From: Bradyrhizobium sp. CB1650
GTDB lineage: Bacteria; Pseudomonadota; Alphaproteobacteria; Rhizobiales; Xanthobacteraceae
DNA: 64,000 bases
Reading direction: 5' to 3'
Assembly: GCF_029761915.1 (NCBI RefSeq)
Contig: NZ_CP121695.1
Coordinates: forward strand, 2,447,501-2,511,500
Below the pieces are notes generated by a model. It was not told the DNA's origin. It did no database searches and was given only the letters and a program-made list of their open reading frames with translations. The position numbers were made by a program, and so were the translations under genes. Positions 33,451 through 41,474 of this stretch are shown piece after piece. Every line of letters starts with the position of its first letter. Within the stretch, counting starts at the first letter, position 1.

Positions 33451-33507
33451 GGGCTCGACGTTATCTTCGGGACGGTGTGATCGCGAAGCGTCCAGCGCTC
33501 AATTCTT

Positions 33508-33742
33508 CGATGATGGCATGGTGCCGCTGTTTTGCCCGACGTGTCAACTTCAGGATGTGCCAGCCATCATGACCTGTAGCCCTCGGCGACTTTGCGACAG
33601 GATTGCCTTGCGTCGCTCACCGCCGGAGACGGCAGATCACGACGTCTTCGCCGTGATGGCTCGTGCTGCGCTCATGGGTTGATCATCAACGCCGATGCTG
33701 ATCGATGATGCCGTCGCGCCGCTGTTTTGCCCGACATGTCAA
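33508..33742. repeat. Two copies of a dispersed 40-bp motif with core TTTTGCCCGACRTGTCAA
   Basis: 33508-33547 and 33703-33742 share CGATGATG, GCCGCTG and TTTTGCCCGAC(G/A)TGTCAA; the last 25 bases differ at one position. They sit in the 400-base gene-free region between the hypothetical gene and feoB (33451-33853). I recall the core from many Bradyrhizobium intergenic regions, unverified. Nothing else coding is visible here. Confidence 0.6.
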
Positions 33743-33853
33743 ATGGTTCACGGAATGCACCGGCCACCATGCCGGCCGGCCCCGGCTACTGTGCATGGGG
33801 TTGTTTTCGATATTTTTGTTGGGAGGCGTCGCGGAGGCCTCGGCGGAGAACCA

Positions 33854-35725
33854 CTAGCCGGCCCCGAGCGCGACGGCGACGTTGTAGGTGACGAGACTCG
33901 CGGCATAGGCGAGCACCAGCATGTATGCGAAGGTCGCCGCCATCCAGGTCCAGCTTCCGGTCTCGCGCCGGATCACCGCCAGCGTCGAGGCGCATTGCGG
34001 GGCGAAGATGTACCAGGCCAGCATCGACAGCGCGGTCGCGAGCGACCATTTCGTCGCCAGAACCTGACCGATCTGCTCGGCCGCCTCCTTGCCGCCTTCG
34101 ATCGCATAGACGGTGCCGAGGGCCGCGACCGCGACCTCGCGCGCCGCCATGCCCGGGATCAGGGCGACCGCGATCTGCCAGTTGAAGCCGACGGGCGCGA
34201 GCAGCGGCGCAATCGCCTTGCCGATGATCGCAGCCAGGCTGAAGTCGATCGCCGGCTCGGTGGCGCCGGCGGGCGGCTGCGGGAACGAGGCCAGGAACCA
34301 GATCAGCACCATCATGGAGAAGATCGTGGTGCCGGCGCGCTGCAAAAACATCTTCGCGCGGGTGAAGATGCCGATCGCGATCGATTTCGGCCGCGGCATC
34401 TTGTAGTCCGGCAGCTCCAGCATGAACGGCGCCGGCGCATAATCGCGCAGCATGAAGAACTTGATCAGGAACGAGACGCAAAGCGCGCTGATGATGCCGG
34501 CGGCGTAGAGGCCGAACATCACGAGGCCCTGCAGATTGACGAAGCCCCAGATCTGCTTCGCCGGAATGAAGGCGGAGATGATCAGTGTGTAGACGGGAAT
34601 GCGCGCCGAGCAGGTCATCAGCGGCGCGATCAGGATCGTCGTCAGCCGGTCGCGCTTGTTGTCGATGACGCGCGTCGCCATGATGCCGGGAATGGCGCAG
34701 GCGAAGCTCGACAACAGTGGAATGAAGGCGCGGCCGTGCAGGCCGGCGCCGCCCATGATGCGGTCCATCAGGAAGGCGGCGCGCGCCATGTAGCCGAAAT
34801 CTTCCAGCAGCAGGATGAACAGGAAGATGATGATGATCTGCGGCAGGAACACGATGACGCTGCCGACGCCGGAGATCACGCCGTTTTGCAGGAAGCTCTG
34901 CAGCAGGCCGGCGGGCAGGGTACTGTGCACCAGCTCGCCGAGCGCATCGAAGCCCGAATTGAGCAGCTCCATCAGCGGCTGCGCCCAGGCGAACACCGCC
35001 TGGAACATCACGAACAGGATCAGCGCGAGCACCAGGAGGCCGCCGACGGGATGCAGCACCACGGCGTCGATCCGCGCGGTCCAGGTGTCGGGCCGGCTCG
35101 GCAGGCTGACGCAGTCGGCGATGATACGGTCGGCCTCGCGCTGGGTGGCGCGCAATTCGGCGACGCTGAGCGCGCGCCACTTGTTCTCTCGGGGCTCGGG
35201 CGCGATTTTCGCCGAGATCTCGTCGGTCAGCGTCAACAGATCGGCGGTGCCGCCCTTGCGCACCGCAATCGAGGTGACCACGGGCACACCGAGTTCGTTG
35301 GCGAGGCGGGTGACATCGACAGTGATGCCGCGGCGGCTCGCGATGTCGAACATGTTGAGGACGAGGATCAGCGGCCGGCCGGTGCGCTTGAGCTCGAGCA
35401 GGAGGCGGATGGTCAGCCGCAGGTTGGTCGAGTCGGCCACGCACAGCACGAGATCGGGCATGCGCTCGCCGGACGCCTTGCCGAGCACGAAATCGCGGGT
35501 GATCTCCTCGTCCGGGCTGCGGCCGCGCAAGGAATAGGTGCCGGGGAGGTCGACCACCGAGACCTGACGCCCGAGCGGGGTGACGAAGAAGCCTTCCTTG
35601 CGCTCGACGGTGACGCCCGGATAGTTCGCGACCTTCTGCCGGCTGCCGGTCAGCGCATTGAACAGCGAGGTCTTGCCGCTGTTTGGCGTGCCCACCAGGG
35701 CGAGATGCAGCAGGGGTGCTTCCAT
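33854..35725 (-). CDS. feoB: Ferrous iron transport protein B
   Basis: 623-residue inner-membrane Fe(II) transporter with an N-terminal GTPase. G-protein motifs: G1 GTPNSGKTSL near residue 12, G3 DLPGTYSL near 57, G4 LNMFD near 117, G5-like TSIAVRKGG near 142. The membrane part has the two Gate regions with conserved ICFPQ-like and FACAIPGIMATRVIDNKRDR segments and APLMTCSARIPVYTLIISAF. The length is that of the shorter alphaproteobacterial FeoB. feoA follows the same direction 21 bases upstream, so the two form an operon. Confidence 0.95.
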   Translation of the reverse strand: MEAPLLHLALVGTPNSGKTSLFNALTGSRQKVANYPGVTVERKEGFFVTPLGRQVSVVDLPGTYSLRGRSPDEEITRDFVLGKASGERMPDLVLCVADSTNLRLTIRLLLELKRTGRPLILVLNMFDIASRRGITVDVTRLANELGVPVVTSIAVRKGGTADLLTLTDEISAKIAPEPRENKWRALSVAELRATQREADRIIADCVSLPSRPDTWTARIDAVVLHPVGGLLVLALILFVMFQAVFAWAQPLMELLNSGFDALGELVHSTLPAGLLQSFLQNGVISGVGSVIVFLPQIIIIFLFILLLEDFGYMARAAFLMDRIMGGAGLHGRAFIPLLSSFACAIPGIMATRVIDNKRDRLTTILIAPLMTCSARIPVYTLIISAFIPAKQIWGFVNLQGLVMFGLYAAGIISALCVSFLIKFFMLRDYAPAPFMLELPDYKMPRPKSIAIGIFTRAKMFLQRAGTTIFSMMVLIWFLASFPQPPAGATEPAIDFSLAAIIGKAIAPLLAPVGFNWQIAVALIPGMAAREVAVAALGTVYAIEGGKEAAEQIGQVLATKWSLATALSMLAWYIFAPQCASTLAVIRRETGSWTWMAATFAYMLVLAYAASLVTYNVAVALGAG

Positions 35726-35746
35726 GAGATCAAAGGTCCGGCCGCA

Positions 35747-36022
35747 TCACGCGACGATGACGGCCATGGCTTCGCGACGGCGTACCGCGATCGTGATGTT
35801 GTCGACGCGAACGGCAATCGGGTCGCGCCCGACGATGCCCTCGTGCAGGATCTCCACCCGGGCGCCCTCGACGAAGCCGAGCTCGATCAGGCGGCTCTCG
35901 AGCTCGATGTCAGGCAACGCCGAGCCTGCGTCCTTGGCGGAAAGATGTTGAATGACGCCGGCATAGCCGCGCTGGGCCAGACCCAGCGGCAGGTGCGGGC
36001 GCGTGTCATTGTCGTCGGTCAT
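35747..36022 (-). CDS. feoA: Ferrous iron transport protein A
   Basis: 91-residue SH3-like cytoplasmic accessory of FeoB. Seen: LPLGLAQRGYAGVIQHL, the family core LIELGFVEGARVEILHE and the end GRDPIAVRVDNITIAVRRRE. Start ATG at 36022; the ORF extension to 36037 adds five residues without support. It is expressed ahead of feoB. The upstream 80 bases contain TTAGAGTGATTATAA, which faintly resembles an Irr/ICE site but is too poor to call. Confidence 0.9.
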   Translation of the reverse strand: MTDDNDTRPHLPLGLAQRGYAGVIQHLSAKDAGSALPDIELESRLIELGFVEGARVEILHEGIVGRDPIAVRVDNITIAVRRREAMAVIVA

Positions 36023-36101
36023 GCCCTGTATTTTCAACGCAGGGCATTGAGGTCAAGCCGGCTTGGCCTGCCCGGGTTGCACCTTAGAGTGATTATAAAG
36101 T

Positions 36102-36128
36102 GCGAGCCGGCGCATTCTGCCGGCTCGC
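36102..36128 (-). terminator. Terminator for the DUF4169/ribbon-helix-helix genes
   Basis: GCGAGCCGGC, loop GCATTCT, GCCGGCTCGC: a perfect 10-bp stem. Read leftward it is followed by ACTTTATAAT. It lies ten bases beyond the stop of the RHH gene. Confidence 0.7.
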
Positions 36129-36137
36129 CCCTGGCGC

Positions 36138-36398
36138 TTACTGTGCCGGGATCTTGTGCTCGGACGGGACGACGACGGCCGCGGCGCGGTTCTTGAAGTA
36201 GTCGAGAACGAACAGGCGGATCGCAGACGACAGGTTACCCTGCTGGCGATTGCCGTCGATCTCGCCCACGAGCTCGGACAGCGTCATGTTGCGCAGGCCG
36301 GAAATCTCCTTCATGCCGTTCCAGAACGCCTCTTCCAGGCTGACGCTGGTCTTGTGGCCGGCGACGACGATCGATCGTTTGACGACGGGCGATTTCAT
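36138..36398 (-). CDS. Ribbon-helix-helix domain protein
   Basis: 86-residue putative DNA-binding protein of the RHH_4 type. The pattern VKRSIVVAGHKTSVSLEEAF, WNGMKEISGLRNMTLSELVG and SSAIRLFVLDYFKNR is typical of this alphaproteobacterial family. Start ATG at 36398 overlaps the stop of the DUF4169 gene (ATGA), so the two are translationally coupled. Targets unknown. A good terminator follows. Confidence 0.85.
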   Translation of the reverse strand: MKSPVVKRSIVVAGHKTSVSLEEAFWNGMKEISGLRNMTLSELVGEIDGNRQQGNLSSAIRLFVLDYFKNRAAAVVVPSEHKIPAQ

Positions 36399-36583
36399 GA
36401 TTGTTCCTCGCGGTCGATCCGATGCTGATCCAGGTGCTCCTTCGCCTGCGCCTTGCGCTTCTCCTCCGCCTTGCGCTCGGCCTTGGTACGGCCGAACTTC
36501 GTTCGGTTGGCGTCCGCCTGTTTGGCCGAGGCGTCCCGTTCGGCCCGCTTCCTGAAGCGGTTCAGATTGATGACGTTCCCCAT
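36395..36583 (-). CDS. DUF4169 family protein
   Basis: 62-residue highly basic, helical protein: MGNVINLNRFRKRAERDASA and FGRTKAERKAEEKRKAQAKE are the family hallmark. Function unknown; it is habitually encoded just ahead of a ribbon-helix-helix gene, as here, so the two likely act together. The 279 bases between it and fumC hold no gene. Confidence 0.85.
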   Translation of the reverse strand: MGNVINLNRFRKRAERDASAKQADANRTKFGRTKAERKAEEKRKAQAKEHLDQHRIDREEQS

Positions 36584-36862
36584 CGCGCGTCTCCATCACC
36601 CGATCCTCGGCGGGCGGGATGAAACGTTCAGAAACAGGGCACTGCAATGTGCCCCACAAGATTTGATTGTCATTTGCTCGTCCTCGTCAATCGGCCCGTA
36701 GGACCATCAAACGATCAATTTGGCCCCGGGAAGGGTGAGAGGGGGTGGATAGCATCCCTCCTCTCCAATACGTTGACGGTAATCAACTCCTGCCCTTTAA
36801 GCCTCTACAAATATGCCGTTTTGGGCTCCGTATCATTACGGATGGCTATCGGAATTCGGAAA

Positions 36863-38293
36863 TCACCCCGGCCGTGTCATCTTCTCGGGCTGCACCAAGC
36901 GGTCGAACTCGTCCGCCGACACCAAGCCGAGCCGCAGCGCTTCCTCCTTCAGCGTCGTGCCGTTGGCGTGCGCCGTCTTCGCCACCTTGGCCGCGTTGTC
37001 GTAGCCGATCTTCGGTGCGAGCGCGGTCACCAGCATCAGCGACCGCTTCATCAGCTCGCGAATGTGGTTTTCGTCGGCGCGGATTCCGCTGACGCAATGT
37101 TCAGTGAAGGAACGCGCGGCGTCGGCCATGAGACGGATCGAGTGCAGCATGTTGTAGGCGAGCACGGGCTTGTAGACGTTGAGCTCGAAATGGCCCTGGC
37201 TGCCGGCGACCGTGATCGCGGTGTGATTGCCGAACACCTGGCAGCACACCATGGTCATAGCCTCGCATTGGGTCGGGTTGACCTTGCCCGGCATGATGGA
37301 GGAGCCAGGCTCGTTCTCCGGCAGGATCAGCTCGCCCAGTCCCGAGCGCGGGCCCGATCCGAGCAGGCGGATGTCGTTGGCGATCTTGAACAGGCCCGTC
37401 GCCACCGAGTTGATCGCGCCGTGGGCCAGCACATAGGCGTCGTTGGACGCCAGCGCCTCGAACTTGTTGGCGGCACTGGTGAAGGGCAGCTTGGTGATGG
37501 CGGCCACATGCTTGGCGAACAGCTTTGCGAAACGCGGCTTCGAGTTGAGGCCGGTGCCCACCGCAGTGCCGCCTTGCGCCAGCGGATAGAGGTCTTTTAC
37601 CGCGACCTTGAGCCGGGCGATGCCGCTTTCGACCTGCGCGGCATAGCCGGAGAATTCCTGCCCGAGCGTCAGCGGCGTCGCGTCCTGGGTGTGGGTGCGG
37701 CCGATCTTGACGATCCTGGCGAACTCCGTCTCCTTCTTGCGCAGCGCGCGCTGCAGCTCGCCCAGCGCGGGGATCAGGTCGGCCGTGATGCAGCTTGCTG
37801 CGGCGATATGCATCGCGGTCGGGAACGAGTCGTTCGACGACTGGCTCATGTTGACGTGATCGTTGGGATGGACCGGCTTCTTGGCGCCGAGGTCGCCGCC
37901 GAGCAGCTCATTGGCACGGTTGGCGATCACCTCGTTGAGATTCATGTTGGTCTGCGTACCCGAGCCGGTCTGCCACACCACCAGCGGGAAATGGTCGTCG
38001 AGGCTGCCGTCGATCACCTCGCGCGCGGCGCGGATGATGGCATTGGCCCGGCGCTGGTCGAGCAGGCCGAGTTCGCGGTTGGACTGCGCCGCGGCCAGCT
38101 TGACGATGCCGAGCGCATGCACCAGCGCGATCGGCATGCGGTCCTGGCCGATGCGGAAGTTCTGGCGCGAGCGTTCGGTCTGCGCGCCCCAATAGCGATC
38201 GGCCGGGACCTCGATGGGACCGAAGCTGTCGGTCTCGATGCGGGTGGCGGCGCGGCGCGAGGGGCGGGTGGTCTTGTCCATGAGCATATCCAT
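36863..38293 (-). CDS. fumC: Class II fumarate hydratase
   Basis: 476-residue cytoplasmic enzyme of the TCA cycle (fumarate to L-malate), oxygen-stable and iron-free. Seen: [20 protein letters not shown] at the N-terminus, the substrate-site segments [17 protein letters not shown] and [20 protein letters not shown], and the superfamily signature [15 protein letters not shown] near 322. Length is normal. Several in-frame Met codons exist; ATG at 38293 is chosen with modest confidence because the family tolerates variable N-termini. The sspB gene lies just upstream on the same strand. Confidence 0.94.
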   Translation of the reverse strand: MDMLMDKTTRPSRRAATRIETDSFGPIEVPADRYWGAQTERSRQNFRIGQDRMPIALVHALGIVKLAAAQSNRELGLLDQRRANAIIRAAREVIDGSLDDHFPLVVWQTGSGTQTNMNLNEVIANRANELLGGDLGAKKPVHPNDHVNMSQSSNDSFPTAMHIAAASCITADLIPALGELQRALRKKETEFARIVKIGRTHTQDATPLTLGQEFSGYAAQVESGIARLKVAVKDLYPLAQGGTAVGTGLNSKPRFAKLFAKHVAAITKLPFTSAANKFEALASNDAYVLAHGAINSVATGLFKIANDIRLLGSGPRSGLGELILPENEPGSSIMPGKVNPTQCEAMTMVCCQVFGNHTAITVAGSQGHFELNVYKPVLAYNMLHSIRLMADAARSFTEHCVSGIRADENHIRELMKRSLMLVTALAPKIGYDNAAKVAKTAHANGTTLKEEALRLGLVSADEFDRLVQPEKMTRPG

Positions 38294-38378
38294 TCTGCCG
38301 CGCAATATGCGCGGCCTTTCGGTTGCTCATCTATATAGGCGCTTCGGCCGCGTGTGGCGGCCGCGTGCCGATCCTAGA

Positions 38379-38897
38379 TCATTTCTTGCGAAAACGATCG
38401 AGCCGCACGACCTCGGCGCCTCCCTGGCTCGGCGGGGTCGGCTCGTCCGCGGTTTCCGCCGCTTCAGCGGCAGGCGTCGGCACCGAGACGGCCGATGCAG
38501 CCGGGGCCGCCGGAAGTCCGGTGGGCGCAACCTCGGCGACGTCGGAAGTGTCGAACTGGAGGCCGAATTTCACGGACGGATCGAGGAAGCTCTTGATGGC
38601 GCTGAACGGCACCACCAGCCGCTCCGGAATGCCGCCGAAGGACAGGCCGACCTCGAAGCGGTCCTCGAGCACGGTCAGATCCCAGAACTGGTGCTGGAGG
38701 ATGATCGTCATCTCTTCGGGATACTGGGCCAGCAGCCGCGGCGACAGCTTCACGCCCTCGGCCTTCGACACGAACGTGATGAAGAAATGATGCTCGCCCG
38801 GCAATCCATGGGCCGCGGCATCGGTCAACACCTTGCGCAGCACGCCGCGCAGCGCGTCGCGTGCCAGCACATCGTATCGGATATGATCGGTTGCCAT
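38379..38897 (-). CDS. sspB: SspB-family ClpXP adaptor protein
   Basis: 172-residue adaptor. The SspB fold pattern is visible: MATDHIRYDVLARDALRGVL at the start, HHFFITFVSKAEGVKLSPRL, ILQHQFWDLTVLEDRFEVGL, SFGGIPERLVVPFSAIKSFLDP, followed by a disordered Ala/Pro-rich linker and the basic tail GGAEVVRLDRFRKK that docks on ClpX. It delivers ssrA-tagged proteins to ClpXP. Start ATG at 38897. The ssrA gene itself lies just upstream on the same strand, so tag and adaptor are encoded as neighbours. Confidence 0.92.
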   Translation of the reverse strand: MATDHIRYDVLARDALRGVLRKVLTDAAAHGLPGEHHFFITFVSKAEGVKLSPRLLAQYPEEMTIILQHQFWDLTVLEDRFEVGLSFGGIPERLVVPFSAIKSFLDPSVKFGLQFDTSDVAEVAPTGLPAAPAASAVSVPTPAAEAAETADEPTPPSQGGAEVVRLDRFRKK

Positions 38898-38999
38898 GGT
38901 GGTCCTGTTGCATTCCCCAAGCCGGGCCCTGCCGGCCCGACTCGCCAAGCTGGAATGGTACCGCGCCTGACGGGTCAGCAGGAGTCCCCGCCGGGGATA

Positions 39000-39352
39000 A
39001 AATGAAAGGCAAGTGGAGGCTTCTGTTGCCAGGTGCCTCCGAACCCCGCCTAGCGGAGCTTAACCCACTAGGACTTTAGAGTGGTCTTTCAAACTGCGTT
39101 ACGCAGCCTGAGCAACCGGAGCAAAGTTGTCGTTGGCAACTATTGCAGTAGCCCGATAACGGCGGAACAATACCGGGAAAAAGTACGCCCTTTACGCCCT
39201 CGTCGATCCTATTTCGCCCCCGCCAAAGCCCGCTTTTTTTTGCGCGGGCCGGAGCCCGCTATCCGGTGGGCTTTGGTGGAGGCGCCGGGTACCGCCCCCG
39301 GGTCCGAATGGTTTATTGCGACGACCGTTTATTTCCATAGCCGGCGAACCGG
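39000..39352 (-). ncRNA. ssrA: Two-piece (circularly permuted) tmRNA
   Basis: Leftward RNA gene, no protein. The coding piece starts at 39221 with GGGGGCG, then AAATAGGATCGACGAGG, and carries the tag frame ANDNFAPVAQAA with stop at 39137-39099. The acceptor piece lies upstream in the transcript and ends in CGCCTCCACCA, its last base at 39274; CGCCTCC pairs with GGGGGCG to form the 7-bp acceptor stem (one G-U), and CCGGG-7-base loop-CCCGG just before it forms the T arm. The segment 39222-39273 is the excised loop, with its own stem. This order is the alphaproteobacterial permuted form. TATATT at 39365-39360 may be its -10 box. Both outer ends are estimates. Confidence 0.93.
39015..39040 (-). 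terminator. 3' hairpin/terminator of the tmRNA coding piece
   Basis: GGAGGC and GCCTCC pair around a 14-base loop; leftward it is followed by ACTTGCCTTTCATTTTA. It lies about 60 bases after the tag stop codon and may be the terminator or the pseudoknot/3' structure of the coding piece. Confidence 0.5.
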
Positions 39353-39477
39353 CACCCCCAATATAGGGGGCAAACGTTTCAAAAAACAGAGGTTTCGAGC
39401 GACAGCGGCGCTGTTCCCTTTGGATAGGGTTCCCTGGCGTCTTGGCCGTGCGGCCGCACCCATTCTAAAGTCCGGCC

Positions 39478-40095
39478 ATGTCATCGGATTCACCACCGGC
39501 CGCTCAAGAGCCGGTCGTTCAAGAGCCGGACCTGCCAGCCAAAAGCGTACCGCCCGGCCTGCTGGCGCTGTTCGTCGCCTTTGCCAGGATGTCACTGGCC
39601 GGCTTCGGCGGCGTTCTGGTCTTCGCCCGGCGGGCCATCGTCGACCAGCACCGCTGGATGACGGCCGAAGAATTCAACGAGACCTTCGCCCTCTGCCATT
39701 TCCTGCCCGGCCCCAACATCGTCAACTTGTCGATGGTGTTCGGCGCGCGGCTGCGCGGGGTTGCCGGCGGCATTGCCGCCTTTGGCGGGCTGCTGTTGCC
39801 GCCGACACTGATCATGACCGTGCTTGCGGGACTCTATGCGCATTTCGGCGAGCTGGAGCTGCTGCGCCGTAGCCTCGCCGGCATCTCCTGCGCGGCGGTC
39901 GGGCTGCTGATCGCGGTCGTCTTCCGCATGATGACCCCGCTGCTCAAGAGGCCGGACGCCACCGGGCTTATCCTGATGCTCGCAGTGTTCGCCGCCATCG
40001 GCGTGCTCCGCCTGCCGCTTCAGGCGGTGCTGTTGGTCGCGATCCCGCTCAGCATCGCCGTGACCTTCATCCTGCGGCGGAAGGTAGCAGCATGA
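39478..40095 (+). CDS. Chromate transporter, first half
   Basis: 205-residue membrane protein with one CHR domain. Seen: FVAFARMSLAGFGGVLVFAR, FNETFALCHFLPGPNIVNLS, GARLRGVAGGIAAFGG, typical of ChrA N-halves (conserved GP-N after the second segment). It starts with a hydrophilic Pro/Glu-rich stretch. The stop overlaps the start of the second half (ATGA). Short-chain CHR proteins act in pairs to export chromate, or possibly other oxyanions, with the family's usual gene-pair layout. Confidence 0.87.
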   Translation: MSSDSPPAAQEPVVQEPDLPAKSVPPGLLALFVAFARMSLAGFGGVLVFARRAIVDQHRWMTAEEFNETFALCHFLPGPNIVNLSMVFGARLRGVAGGIAAFGGLLLPPTLIMTVLAGLYAHFGELELLRRSLAGISCAAVGLLIAVVFRMMTPLLKRPDATGLILMLAVFAAIGVLRLPLQAVLLVAIPLSIAVTFILRRKVAA

Positions 40096-40622
40096 CCAGC
40101 GAGAGCCCGATCTGGGCGTTGATCTCCACCTTTGGTCTGATGTCGCTGTTCGCCGTCGGCGGCGCCGCCGCGGCGGTCCCTGAGATGCACCGGATCGCGG
40201 TGGAGGTGCATCACTGGATGACCGACAAGCAGTTTGCCGACGCCTACGCGATCGCGCAGCTTTCACCCGGCCCCAACGTCCTGATCGTTACATTGATCGG
40301 ATATGCCGTTGCCGGAATTCCCGGGGCACTGGCGGCGACGCTCGCGATGTGCCTGCCGACGGCGCTGCTTGCTTATTATGTCAGCCGGCTGCTGAACCGG
40401 CCCAGTCAGTCGCGCTGGCCTGGCCTGATCCAGGCCGCACTGGTTCCGCTGTCGATCGGATTGATGGCGGCAAGTGCCTTGATCCTGGCCCGGGCGACCG
40501 ATCGGACCGTTGTCGCTTTGTTTCTGACCGCGGCGGTTGCGACCATCGCCTCTCTCACGCGCATCAATCCGCTGTGGCTGCTGCTGGCCGGGGGACTGTT
40601 GGGTTTTGCTGGCATTGTGTGA
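40092..40622 (+). CDS. Chromate transporter, second half
   Basis: 176-residue partner of the preceding protein with the second CHR domain: LISTFGLMSLFAVGGAAAAV, MTDKQFADAYAIAQLSPGPN, LIGYAVAGIPGALAATLAMC. The conserved F/L-GGAN and QLSPGPN segments are present. About five to six membrane spans. Coupled by ATGA overlap to the first half. The split arrangement is a normal family variant and not a broken long ChrA. Confidence 0.87.
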   Translation: MTSESPIWALISTFGLMSLFAVGGAAAAVPEMHRIAVEVHHWMTDKQFADAYAIAQLSPGPNVLIVTLIGYAVAGIPGALAATLAMCLPTALLAYYVSRLLNRPSQSRWPGLIQAALVPLSIGLMAASALILARATDRTVVALFLTAAVATIASLTRINPLWLLLAGGLLGFAGIV

Positions 40623-40717
40623 TGAAAATCGCTAGTGCAGGGATGCGGGCGGGGGATCCTTTCCAGCCGATTTAGAACAACAACGCTCGTGACTTGCGGG
40701 TCGCGGAGGAGACAAGC

Positions 40718-41467
40718 ATGGCCGATACGATGGGCCACTCAGCGACAGCCACCAGAAATACGTCGCTGGCGCTCGGCTTTTGTCTGCTGGCGATTGCGCC
40801 GCAGATCTTCGAATTCATCTGGTCGATCGGGACGATCTTCGGCTGGGGCACCGGCCGTGGTCCGGCGACGGTCGTGATCAGCCACGCCACCGCGCTGCTC
40901 GTGGGAGCTCCCAGTGCAATACTCGCCGGCGACTCCAAGAAGTCGTCCGACGTGCTGTTGGCGCTGATCTATTCCTATCCGCTGTTTGTGGTGGCGATCC
41001 TCACGCTGTTCATGACGATCAGGTCCGCACAGGACTATGTCGGCGGAATCGTTCTGATGGCGCTCGCCTTGTTCGCATTGTGGGCCGGGAGCGACCTGCA
41101 GGGCATGCGCGGTTTCTCGTTCGGTGCGGGGACCGCGCCACGGATGTTCGGCGGGCTCCTGGTCGCCCTGTCTGCCGGCATCGCTTTGACCGGCCTCATG
41201 ACGGAGGGACCGGCGCTGGCTCACTATTCCTGGCGCGGGCCGCTGTTCGTGATGGCCGCGATCTTGTTCTTCGCGCTGGCGATCCGGCCGCTTGGCCTCG
41301 TCGTCTCGGCCTTCGCGAGCTTTCTCATTGCGGCGATGGGGTCGCACGAGACCCGCTTGCTCGAGGCCGTCATCGTCGGCGCCTGCCTGACGCTCGGCTG
41401 CGCGCTTCTGTTCCCCTACGTGCTCGGGTTGCCGATGCCGATGTTCCCGCGTTTCCTGGTCCAGTGA
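40718..41467 (+). CDS. Tripartite tricarboxylate transporter TctB-like membrane protein
   Basis: 249-residue membrane protein, small permease of the TTT family. Seen: about seven hydrophobic segments (LALGFCLLAIAPQIFEFIWS, LIYSYPLFVVAILTLFMTIR) and the C-terminal TctB pattern with PRMFGGLLVALSAGIALTGL and LGLPMPMFPRFL. GGAGGAGACAAGC precedes the ATG at 40718. The large permease gene follows by seven bases. It is longer than the usual TctB (about 150-170), with two extra N-terminal segments. Confidence 0.75.
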   Translation: MADTMGHSATATRNTSLALGFCLLAIAPQIFEFIWSIGTIFGWGTGRGPATVVISHATALLVGAPSAILAGDSKKSSDVLLALIYSYPLFVVAILTLFMTIRSAQDYVGGIVLMALALFALWAGSDLQGMRGFSFGAGTAPRMFGGLLVALSAGIALTGLMTEGPALAHYSWRGPLFVMAAILFFALAIRPLGLVVSAFASFLIAAMGSHETRLLEAVIVGACLTLGCALLFPYVLGLPMPMFPRFLVQ

Positions 41468-41474
41468 GGGTGTG

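Noticed and set aside
36072..36100. TTAGAGTGATTATAA as an Irr/Fur-type iron operator for feoAB
   Set aside because: The symmetry is too poor for an ICE or Fur box, and the sequence also serves as the tail of the leftward terminator.
33695..36196. 833-residue open frame on the plus strand across feoB-feoA
   Set aside because: Antisense shadow. Asp, Arg, Gln and His-rich nonsense composition; feoB and feoA on the minus strand carry every family motif.
36647..38338. 563-residue open frame on the plus strand over fumC
   Set aside because: Antisense shadow of fumC.
39478..40622. A single long chrA gene broken into two frames
   Set aside because: The two halves overlap by ATGA, each has its own start and complete CHR domain; paired short-chain CHR genes are a normal family form.
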